The translations under genes were made by a program, and so were the position numbers. From Actinomycetota bacterium (lineage in GTDB: Bacteria; Actinomycetota; Thermoleophilia; Gaiellales; Gaiellaceae), in contig JACCRW010000329.1 in the NCBI GenBank assembly GCA_013813345.1, forward strand, positions 1 through 10,714: a DNA stretch of 10,714 nucleotides, in the 5' to 3' direction. Every line of letters starts with the position of its first letter. Positions within the stretch are counted from its first letter, which is position 1. Below the pieces are notes generated by a model that saw nothing but the letters and a program-made list of their open reading frames with translations, was not told where the DNA came from and ran no database searches. Positions 1-5,345 of the stretch are shown in pieces.

Positions 1-1
1 T

Positions 2-220
2 GAGACGGACGGCCTCGAGGTCGAGCTGCTCTGGGATGAGCGCAACAACCTCGTGCGGGTCGCCGTTCTCGACGCGAAGACGGGCGACTCGTTCGAGCTC
101 GTGCTCAGCGACTGCGACAACGCACTCGACGTCTTCCACCACCCGTACGCCTATGCCGCGCACAGGGGAGTCGACTACGGCGTCCCCACGCGTGAGCACG
201 ACTTCGCGGTCGCGGCCTGA
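2..220 (+). CDS. Small conserved-looking protein, 3' part (N-terminus beyond window edge)
   Basis: An open frame enters from the window edge and ends at TGA 218-220, giving 72 visible residues. It begins ETDGLEVELLWDERNNLVRV and contains DVFHHPYAYAAHRGVDYG near its end. Codons are strongly G/C at the third position, as in the neighbouring genes, which supports real coding. The pattern of strands followed by an HHPYAYAA-type segment resembles small actinobacterial hypothetical proteins of about 70-100 residues that I recall without a function, so only a few residues may be missing upstream. No membrane segment, signal peptide or catalytic motif is visible. It converges on argF, with 113 bases between the two stops. 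I do not assign a function. Confidence 0.6.
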   Translation, partial: ETDGLEVELLWDERNNLVRVAVLDAKTGDSFELVLSDCDNALDVFHHPYAYAAHRGVDYGVPTREHDFAVAA

Positions 221-333
221 TTGGCGCGACGCCGATGGAGCCCTCGCGCAGTCGCCGCAGGCGCGCGCAGCCTCCGTTTGCCAGGATGTCCGCTCTCGGA
301 GCCGAGGCTTGCTTGCGAATTCTCCGCGTGCAG

Positions 334-1233
334 CTAACCCAGCGTCAGCGCGAGGAGCGCCTTCGCCGTGTGCAGCCGGTTCTCCGAAGCATCCCAGACG
401 GCGCTCCGCCGCCCGTAGAGGACATCGGCCGAGATCTCCTCGCCCGGGTGGGCGGGGAGGCAGTGGAGCACGATCGCGTCGGGATGCGCAAGCGCGAGCA
501 GGCGGGTGTCGACGCCGTACCCGGCGAAGGCCTGCAGCCGCTCTGCGCGTTCCTCCTCCTGGCCCATGCTCGCCCAGACGTCGGTGACGACGACGTCCGC
601 GCCGGAAACCGCCTCTCGCGGGTCGCGCACGACCGGCAGACCCGGCGGCTCGTAGCCCTCCGGGGAGGCGCAGACGAAGCTCGCACCGAGGAGCTCGCAG
701 GCCTCCGCGAGCGAGACGCAGACGTTGTTCCCGTCGCCGACCCAGGCCACGATGACCCCCTCGATTCCTCCGAGCCGCTCGCGGATCGTCTGGACATCAG
801 CGAGCGCCTGGAGCGGGTGCGCCTCGTCGGTGAGCGCGTTCAGCACGGGTATCGTCGCCATCTCCTCGAACCGCTCCAGCTCCTCGTGCGCGAACGTGCG
901 GACCGCGATCGCGTCGAGGTAGCCGGAGAGGACGCGGGCGGTGTCATCCATCGTCTCGCCCCTGGCGAGCTGGAGCTGGTCGCCGGGAAGGTCGATCGCA
1001 GTCGCGCCGAGCTGCGCGGCGGCTACCGCGAGCGAGACGCGCGTGCGGGTCGAGTGCTTGCGGAAGAGGAGCCCCAACGTCATCCCCTCCAGCGGCCGGT
1101 GCTCGCAGCGCGGGAGGGCCTTCAGCTCGTCCGTCAGGTCGAGGATCGCTTCGAGCTCGGCGGCTGCTAGATCGGTCGTGCGGAGAAGCGAACGGCCGCG
1201 GAGCTCGACGGCGAGCGCCTGGGGCAGGGTCAT
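334..1233 (-). CDS. argF: Ornithine carbamoyltransferase
   Basis: ArgF transfers the carbamoyl group of carbamoyl phosphate to ornithine, giving citrulline in the cytoplasm. The 299 residues are near the family's usual length. The carbamoyl-phosphate loop FRKHSTRTRVS lies at residues 57-67, RGETMDDTARVLSGY at 91-105, HPLQ at 139-142, the ornithine-binding DVWASMG at 218-224 and HCLPAH at 257-262. The ATG (1233-1231) overlaps the argD stop as ATGA, with GAGG seven bases upstream, so translation is probably coupled. Two positions differ from the usual pattern: HPCQ or HPTQ is HPLQ, and HCLPAHRG is HCLPAHPG. The STRTR, SMG and HCLP motifs separate it from aspartate carbamoyltransferase. It is the last gene of the operon and depends on the divergent carAB for substrate. 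No convincing terminator follows the stop. Confidence 0.96.
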   Translation of the reverse strand: MTLPQALAVELRGRSLLRTTDLAAAELEAILDLTDELKALPRCEHRPLEGMTLGLLFRKHSTRTRVSLAVAAAQLGATAIDLPGDQLQLARGETMDDTARVLSGYLDAIAVRTFAHEELERFEEMATIPVLNALTDEAHPLQALADVQTIRERLGGIEGVIVAWVGDGNNVCVSLAEACELLGASFVCASPEGYEPPGLPVVRDPREAVSGADVVVTDVWASMGQEEERAERLQAFAGYGVDTRLLALAHPDAIVLHCLPAHPGEEISADVLYGRRSAVWDASENRLHTAKALLALTLG

Positions 1234-2372
1234 GCGAGAGCCTCGTGAAGGATGGAGAGGCCGTAGTCGAGCTCCTCGGCGGAGACGGTGAGCGGCGGGA
1301 CGAGGCGGAGCACTCTGTCTCCGGCCGTTCCGACGAGGAGGCCCGCCTCGAGCGCGGCCGCGACGACGGGGCCGGCCGGACGGTCGAGCTCGGCGCCGAG
1401 CATGAGCCCCCGGCCGCGCACCTCCTCCACGCCGGGCAGCGCGGCTAGGCCGGCGGTGAGCCTGGCGCCGCCGGCCGTGACGCGCGCCAGAAGATCGGAG
1501 TCGATCGCCTCCACCACGGCGCAGGCGGCCGCGCAGACGACCGGGTTGCCGCCGAACGTGCTGCCGTGATCGCCGGCCACGAACCCGTCCGGTGCGCCGT
1601 CGGAGACGAGGAGCACCCCGATCGGCAGTCCGTTCGCGAGCCCCTTGGCGAGGACGACGGCGTCCGGTCGGACGGCGCTCTGCTCCCAGGCGAAGAACGT
1701 TCCGGTGCGGCCGAGCCCGCACTGCACCTCGTCGAAGACCAGAAGCGCTTCGTGCTCGTCGGCGAGCGCGCGCGCCGCGGCGAGGAAAGCCGCGTCGGCC
1801 GGGTGGATTCCGCCCTCGCCCTGCACCGGCTCGATCAGGATCGCCGCGGTCTGCGGGCCGACGAGCGCCTCGAGCGAGGCGACGTCGTTCAGAGTCGCGA
1901 ACCGCGCGAGCGGTTTGAGCGGCTCGAATGGAGCTCGCTTCGCCGGTTGGCCGGTGACTGCGAGCGCGCCGTGCGTCCGGCCGTGGAACGAGTTCTCGAG
2001 CGCGACGAGCTCCGGCCTTCCCGTCGCCTTGCGCGCCCATTTCAGCGCCGCCTCGACTGCCTCGGCGCCGGAGTTGCAGAAGAAGGCCCGCGCGCCGCCT
2101 CCGAACCGCTCCGAGAGGAGCGTGGCGAACCGGATCATCGGCTCCGTCCCATAGAGGTTCGACGTGTGCCAGAGGTCGTCGAGCTGCGCGTGCGCGGCGG
2201 CGAGCGGCGCCGGGTGGCAGTGGCCGAGCGAGACGACCGCGATTCCGCCGAGCAGGTCGAGATAGCGCTTGCCGCCGGTGTCCGTGAGCCAGCAGCCCTC
2301 GCCCGAGACGAAGGTCACGTCCGTGCGCGCGTAGGTCGGGAGCAGGGCCGGAACCGTCGCCGCCACGCTCAC
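1230..2372 (-). CDS. argD: Acetylornithine aminotransferase
   Basis: A class III, PLP-dependent aminotransferase that makes N-acetylornithine from N-acetylglutamate semialdehyde, with glutamate as amino donor. I chose the GTG at 2372-2370, which overlaps the argB stop as GTGA and gives 380 residues; a second GTG at 2366 is possible. The PLP phosphate site NSGAEAVEAALKWARKATGR is at 100-119, FHGRT at 129-133, the cofactor-binding Asp in VFDEVQCGLGRTG is D214, and the Schiff-base lysine is K243 in LAKGLANGLP. GDHGSTFGGNPV follows at 268-278. Length and motifs are ordinary for ArgD. Related enzymes (4-aminobutyrate or succinylornithine transaminase) share these motifs; the assignment rests on the position between argB and argF. 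Its stop overlaps the argF start, so the chain of coupled genes continues. Confidence 0.96.
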   Translation of the reverse strand: MSVAATVPALLPTYARTDVTFVSGEGCWLTDTGGKRYLDLLGGIAVVSLGHCHPAPLAAAHAQLDDLWHTSNLYGTEPMIRFATLLSERFGGGARAFFCNSGAEAVEAALKWARKATGRPELVALENSFHGRTHGALAVTGQPAKRAPFEPLKPLARFATLNDVASLEALVGPQTAAILIEPVQGEGGIHPADAAFLAAARALADEHEALLVFDEVQCGLGRTGTFFAWEQSAVRPDAVVLAKGLANGLPIGVLLVSDGAPDGFVAGDHGSTFGGNPVVCAAACAVVEAIDSDLLARVTAGGARLTAGLAALPGVEEVRGRGLMLGAELDRPAGPVVAAALEAGLLVGTAGDRVLRLVPPLTVSAEELDYGLSILHEALA

Positions 2373-3034
2373 CCAAGCACCGCCGTCCGCCCGATCTCGG
2401 CCTCGACCCCGCCGCGGGCCGCTCCGATCGCAGCCTGGAGCTTCGGGACGATTCCGCCGGCGAGGTCGCCCGCTTCGAGCAGGCGCTCGGCCTCCGCAGC
2501 GTCGATCGAGGTCGCAACCGCGCCCCCGAGCAGGAGCCCGGGGACGTCGGTGAGGAAGTGGAGCCGCTCGGCGCCGAGCCCGAGCGCGAGCGCCGCGGCC
2601 GCGTCGTCGGCGTTCACGTTCAGCGGGCCGACCGCGAGCGGGGCGACGACGGGGAACTTTCCGGCAGCGAGCGCCTGAGCCACGGCGGGGGGCAGGCTCG
2701 GGAGCGCCTCGCCGACGAGCCCGAGCTCCGGCACGGGCGTCGCCTGGAGCCCGATCTCGTCGCCGAAGAGCGGGACTGCCAGCTCGCCCAGCGTCGCGCA
2801 GAGAACGGCGTTCACGTCGGCTAGCGAGCGGCGCACGACCTCGAGCCCTGCGAGAGTCGTAACCCGGCGGCCGTTGACGAACTCGACCGGAAGCCCGAGC
2901 CGCGACATCTCCGCCGAGATCTGGGGGCCGGCGCCGTGGACGACGCAGACGCGGTGGCGCTGCGCCAGAGCGAGGATCGTCTCGGCGGAATCGCCCGCGA
3001 CGGCGCCTCCCAGCTTGACGACGACCGTGCTCAT
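2369..3034 (-). CDS. argB: Acetylglutamate kinase, short form
   Basis: Phosphorylates N-acetylglutamate with ATP, the second step of ornithine synthesis and the classical arginine-feedback step in organisms with the cyclic (ArgJ) pathway. An amino acid kinase fold is shown by KLGG at 7-10, VVHGAGPQI at 31-39 (the usual HGGG reads HGAG), FVNGRRVT at 52-59, the acetylglutamate-binding NVNADDAA at 139-146, LTDVPGL at 161-167 and the ATP-site lysine K198 in GGIVPKLQAA. At 221 residues it is short: about 258 in E. coli and nearer 300 in many bacteria. It starts only six residues before KLGG, so the N-terminal helix of hexameric arginine-inhibited enzymes is absent, and the segment after GGVEAEI is also trimmed. 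The ATG overlaps the argJ stop (ATGA), and the TGA overlaps the argD GTG. Confidence 0.94.
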   Translation of the reverse strand: MSTVVVKLGGAVAGDSAETILALAQRHRVCVVHGAGPQISAEMSRLGLPVEFVNGRRVTTLAGLEVVRRSLADVNAVLCATLGELAVPLFGDEIGLQATPVPELGLVGEALPSLPPAVAQALAAGKFPVVAPLAVGPLNVNADDAAAALALGLGAERLHFLTDVPGLLLGGAVATSIDAAEAERLLEAGDLAGGIVPKLQAAIGAARGGVEAEIGRTAVLG

Positions 3035-4194
3035 GTCCGGTAGTCCGCGTTGATCCGCACGTAGTCGTAGGAAAGGTCGCTGGTGAGATAGCTCGCGCTG
3101 CCGCCGCCGAGCCCGAGATCGAGCTCGATCCGGCAGACGCCGTTTGAGACGTCCGGCTCGGCGCCGAGCGGCGAGCCGTGCTCCAGCACCCGAGTGCCGT
3201 TGTACGAGAGCGAGACGCGGTTGGAATCGACGGACGCAAACCCGCCGTTGTAGGGGGCCGAGCCCGCGGCCGAGAGGACGCGCCCCCAGTTCGCGTCGTG
3301 GCCGAAGAGCGCGGTCTTGACGAGCGGAGAGGTTGCGATCCGGGCGGCGATCGCGCGCGCCTCGCGGTCGTCGATGGCGCCCGAGACCTCGATCTGCGCC
3401 AACACGGTCGCGCCCTCGCCGTCAGCGACGATCTGCTCCGAGAGATCGCGGCAGACCTGCGCGAGCGCGAGAGAGAACGCGAGGTCGGTCGCGGGCGTCC
3501 GCTCGATCCCGCTGGCGCCGTTCGCGAGCAGGCAGACGGCGTCGTTCGTCGAGCACTCGCCGTCGACGGTGATCGAGTTGAAGCTCACATCCACGGCTGG
3601 GCGGAGGAGCTCGAGCGCCTCGTCCGGCTCGAGCGGGTAGTCGGTCGTGAGCACGGCGAGCATCGTCGCGAGCTGGGGGTGGATCATTCCGGAGCCCTTC
3701 GCCATCCCGCCGACCGTGAAGCCGTCCATCGAGACTGCGGCCTGCTTCGTCTTCGTGTCGGTTGTCAGGATCGCCTCGGCCGCGTCGGGGCCACCGTCGG
3801 CGGAGAGGGCGGTCGCCGCCGAGCGAAGTCCGGCAAGCACCTTGTCGAGCGGGAGAAGGGTGCCGATCACGCCGGTCGAGAGGACGAGCACCTCTTCCGC
3901 GTGGAGGTCGAGGAGCCGCCCGGCCTCGGCCGCCGTCGCGAGCGCGTCGAGCTCCCCGCGCATCCCCGTGGCCGCGTTCGCGACCCCGGAGTTGACCGCA
4001 ATCGCCTGCGGCTGCGCGCTCTCGAGGTGGGCCTTCGAGACGACGACCGGCGCCGCCTGGACCTGGTTGACCGTGAACATGGCTGTGCCGACCGCAGGCG
4101 TTTCCGAGCGGACGAGCGCGAGGTCCTTGGCGTTCCGGCGGATTCCCGCATGGATTCCCGAGGCCAGGAACCCCTTCGGCGCGGTGACGCTCAT
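3031..4194 (-). CDS. argJ: Ornithine acetyltransferase (glutamate N-acetyltransferase)
   Basis: ArgJ moves the acetyl group from N-acetylornithine to glutamate, releasing ornithine and recycling acetylglutamate; some members also use acetyl-CoA. The 387 residues are full length. The precursor normally cleaves itself between Ala and Thr; here the site is A176/T177 in GMAKGSGMIHPQLATML (163-179), making T177 the nucleophile. The oxyanion-hole Thr-Gly lies in STGVIG (106-111), and the C-terminus INADYRT is family-typical. The usual NSGNANACTG reads NSGVANAATG at 68-77. Whether it can also make acetylglutamate from acetyl-CoA cannot be read here; no argA is in the window. The start ATG (4194-4192) lies within a 13-base-arm hairpin and overlaps the stop of a 45-codon frame carried by the insert upstream. 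The stop overlaps the argB ATG. Confidence 0.96.
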   Translation of the reverse strand: MSVTAPKGFLASGIHAGIRRNAKDLALVRSETPAVGTAMFTVNQVQAAPVVVSKAHLESAQPQAIAVNSGVANAATGMRGELDALATAAEAGRLLDLHAEEVLVLSTGVIGTLLPLDKVLAGLRSAATALSADGGPDAAEAILTTDTKTKQAAVSMDGFTVGGMAKGSGMIHPQLATMLAVLTTDYPLEPDEALELLRPAVDVSFNSITVDGECSTNDAVCLLANGASGIERTPATDLAFSLALAQVCRDLSEQIVADGEGATVLAQIEVSGAIDDREARAIAARIATSPLVKTALFGHDANWGRVLSAAGSAPYNGGFASVDSNRVSLSYNGTRVLEHGSPLGAEPDVSNGVCRIELDLGLGGGSASYLTSDLSYDYVRINADYRT

Positions 4195-4217
4195 GGGCCA
4201 CCCCGTGGCCCATGAGC
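4189..4217. repeat. Perfect inverted repeat, 13-base arms, covering the argJ start codon
   Basis: GCTCATGGGCCAC (4189-4201) and GTGGCCCATGAGC (4205-4217) are exact reverse complements around a 3-base centre. In the argJ-sense mRNA the AUG of argJ lies in the 3' arm of this hairpin, so the start would be masked unless ribosomes arriving from upstream open it. There is no T-run to suggest a terminator. Confidence 0.85.
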
Positions 4218-4328
4218 TTTAGGGGGTGTGGGGGAACTTGGAAGTTCCCCCACAAAGCAGAAGAAGGGGGCTCGTGGGGGAAACATGGTTTCCACCACGG
4301 GAGTGAGCCGAAGGCGAGCGACGCTCAT
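4191..4328 (-). CDS. 45-codon open frame bridging argC and argJ inside an inserted repeat
   Basis: An ATG at 4328-4326 overlaps the argC stop (TGA 4327-4325) as ATGA. The frame runs without a stop for 45 codons to TGA 4193-4191, which overlaps the argJ ATG as ATGA. The peptide starts MSVARLRLTPVVETMF and is rich in Pro and Phe; it matches no family I know. It is probably not selected as a protein: it is the translation of a palindromic insert whose flanking 9-base repeat duplicated the ATGAGC junction. Its likely value is to carry ribosomes from argC to argJ, whose start codon is folded into a hairpin. The frame is what I see; the coupling role is inference. Confidence 0.35.
   Translation of the reverse strand: MSVARLRLTPVVETMFPPRAPFFCFVGELPSSPTPPKAHGPRGGP
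4227..4254. repeat. Perfect inverted repeat, 13-base arms, in the argC-argJ insert
   Basis: TGTGGGGGAACTT (4227-4239) and AAGTTCCCCCACA (4242-4254) are exact reverse complements with only GG between them. In RNA the loop would open to about four to six bases. The outer part, GTGGGGGAA, recurs in the next palindrome. No poly-T follows on either strand, so an intrinsic terminator is unlikely. Confidence 0.85.
4273..4299. repeat. Near-perfect inverted repeat, 12-base arms, in the argC-argJ insert
   Basis: CGTGGGGGAAAC (4273-4284) pairs with GTTTCCACCACG (4288-4299) at 11 of 12 positions around the centre ATG; the one mismatch is 4278 against 4294. It shares the GTGGGGGAA core with the palindrome at 4227-4254, which suggests that the insert is itself built of related repeats. 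Confidence 0.8.
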
Positions 4329-5305
4329 ACGAGCACGCCCGAGAGCCGCAGGCCGGCGGTTTCCTCGAGCCCGAGGGCGAGGTTCGCGTTCTGAACCGCC
4401 TGGCCGGCGGCGCCCTTGCCGAGGTTGTCGAGCGCGCAGACGACGATCCCCAGCCCCGTCGCGCGGTCGGTGAAGACGCCGAGCTCGGCGCCGTCCGTGC
4501 CCTGGACGCGGGAGAGCTCCGGCGCGATCGATTGCGGAAGCACGGTCACGACAGGCGAGGTGGCGTACGCCGCTTCGAGGGCTTCTCGGAGGTCGCCGCG
4601 CGGCCGGACGTAGCAGGTCGCGATCAGGCCGCGGCGCACGGGCAGGAGATGGGGGACGAGGCAGACGGGGTAGCCGAGCGCCTGCTCGAGCTCCGGCGCG
4701 TGCTGGTGCGAGCCGACCTTGTAGGGGGAGACGTTCTCGAGCACGTGGCCGGCATGCGAGCTTGCCGTCAGGGATCTGCCGGCGCCGGAGACGCCAGACT
4801 TCGCATCCACGATCACGCCCTCGTGCTCGACCAGCTCGGTCAGCGGCGCCAGCGCGAGGAGGACAGCCGTTGCATAGCAACCGGGATTCGCGATCAGCGG
4901 GCCGGACGGTGGGAAGAGCTCCGGCAGCGCATAGCTCCAAGCGGCGAGGTCGGCGGGAGCAGGATGCTCGAAGCCGTACCAGGTGGGGTAGAGCGCCAGC
5001 GTCCTGAGCCGGTGCGCGCCCGAGAGGTCGACGACGACCGTGTTGGGTGGCGCCCGGAGTGCCGCCGAGCGCTCATGGTCGAGGCAGGAGAAGACGAGCT
5101 CCGCACCCGCCGCGAGAGCCTCCGCGTTCGGGACGAAGTCCGGAACTGAGCGGTTGAGCCGTGGGTCGAGAACGGCGGCCGGCTTCCCGGCAAGCGAGTC
5201 CGATCCGAGCGCGACGAGCTCGAGGTCGGGGTGGGAGAGAACGCGGTCGAGCGTCTCCTGGCCGGAGTAGCCCGAGGCGCCGAGGATGGCGGTAGCAATC
5301 GACAT
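4325..5305 (-). CDS. argC: N-acetyl-gamma-glutamyl-phosphate reductase
   Basis: NADPH-dependent reductase that converts N-acetylglutamyl phosphate to the semialdehyde. With the ATG at 5305-5303 it has 326 residues, slightly shorter than the usual 340 or so. The nucleotide-binding loop GASGYSGQE is at 9-17. The catalytic cysteine is C143 in NPGCYAT. DAKSGVSGAGR is at 167-177, HQHAPEL at 200-206 carries the likely catalytic histidine H202, PHLLPVRRG is at 218-226, and DNLGKGAAGQAVQNANL lies near the C-terminus. The frame stays open upstream to 5440 but that runs across carA on the other strand, so MSIATAILGASG is the sensible start. No Shine-Dalgarno sequence precedes it, so the transcript may be leaderless. 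It is the first gene of the arg operon, divergent from carA across a candidate ArgR operator. Its TGA forms ATGA with the small frame in the insert. Confidence 0.96.
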   Translation of the reverse strand: MSIATAILGASGYSGQETLDRVLSHPDLELVALGSDSLAGKPAAVLDPRLNRSVPDFVPNAEALAAGAELVFSCLDHERSAALRAPPNTVVVDLSGAHRLRTLALYPTWYGFEHPAPADLAAWSYALPELFPPSGPLIANPGCYATAVLLALAPLTELVEHEGVIVDAKSGVSGAGRSLTASSHAGHVLENVSPYKVGSHQHAPELEQALGYPVCLVPHLLPVRRGLIATCYVRPRGDLREALEAAYATSPVVTVLPQSIAPELSRVQGTDGAELGVFTDRATGLGIVVCALDNLGKGAAGQAVQNANLALGLEETAGLRLSGVLV

Positions 5306-5308
5306 CGT

Positions 5309-5321
5309 TGCGTAGTATGCA
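5309..5321. promoter_or_regulatory. Candidate ARG box 1 (ArgR operator half of a tandem pair)
   Basis: TGCGTAGTATGCA is a palindrome around G5315 with one mismatch (TGCGTA against TATGCA). Known ARG boxes are 18-base palindromes built on TGNATA-like half sites, and mycobacterial and Streptomyces versions use TGCAT. Here the half sites are one base closer than in the E. coli consensus. A related copy lies 20 bases downstream, fitting the tandem arrangement bound by ArgR hexamers. Assignment is by pattern only. Confidence 0.5.
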
Positions 5322-5328
5322 TAAGAAC

Positions 5329-5341
5329 TGTGTATTATGCC
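5329..5341. promoter_or_regulatory. Candidate ARG box 2 overlapping the carA -10 box
   Basis: TGTGTATTATGCC matches box 1 at 10 of 13 positions, and its centre is exactly 20 bases away, close to two helical turns. It covers the TATTAT -10 candidate of carA, so a bound repressor would block RNA polymerase directly. The alternative carA ATG at 5337 would lie inside it, which argues for the later start. Confidence 0.45.
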
Positions 5342-5345
5342 AGAG

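Larger units (their letters stand above)
4195..4319. mobile_element. Palindrome-rich short insertion (MITE/REP-like) at the argC-argJ junction
   Basis: A 125-base segment with no recognisable protein gene is flanked by identical 9-base copies of GACGCTCAT (4186-4194 and 4320-4328), offset by 134. It holds three back-to-back inverted repeats. The copies cover the ATGAGCGTC that spans the argC stop and the argJ start. Deleting one period restores the ATGA overlap seen at the next three gene junctions, so an insertion with target duplication explains it well. There is no transposase and no clear terminal inverted repeat pairing the two ends. Part of the repeated GCTCAT also belongs to the first palindrome, so the exact element edge is uncertain. 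Only one copy lies in this window. Confidence 0.6.
5306..5345. promoter_or_regulatory. Compact divergent promoter/operator between argC and carA
   Basis: Forty bases serve two oppositely transcribed operons. On the plus strand TATTAT (5333-5338) looks like a -10 box and is followed by seven bases and then the A of ATG 5346. TTGCGT (5308-5313) is a weak -35 candidate with a 19-base spacer. On the minus strand the best -10 candidate read toward argC is CATACT, eight bases before the argC ATG. Neither start has a ribosome binding site, so both transcripts may be leaderless. The segment is clearly richer in A/T than its surroundings. Two candidate ArgR boxes lie within it. Confidence 0.6.

Noticed and set aside
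221..333. Possible terminator between the convergent small gene and argF
   Set aside because: Only a weak CTCG/CGAG stem near 295-308 with no T-run; nothing else was seen in these 113 bases.
235..1170. A 311-codon plus-strand open frame opposite argF
   Set aside because: Arg/Glu/Asp-rich antisense reading typical of high-GC genes; no motif, and argF is certain on the other strand.
334..2517. A 727-codon minus-strand open frame running through argF and the argD region
   Set aside because: Only the last 299 codons look like a protein (ArgF); the rest is an Arg-rich out-of-frame reading of argD and argB, which have clear family motifs in other frames.
4227..4254. Hairpin as an intrinsic terminator between argC and argJ
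   Set aside because: The stem is strong but no T-run follows on either strand, and termination here would cut off four needed genes.
5319..5340. Inverted repeat GCATAA/TTATGC with a 10-base centre as the single operator
   Set aside because: The arms are perfect, but spacing does not fit an ARG box; the two 13-base units 20 apart explain the same bases better.
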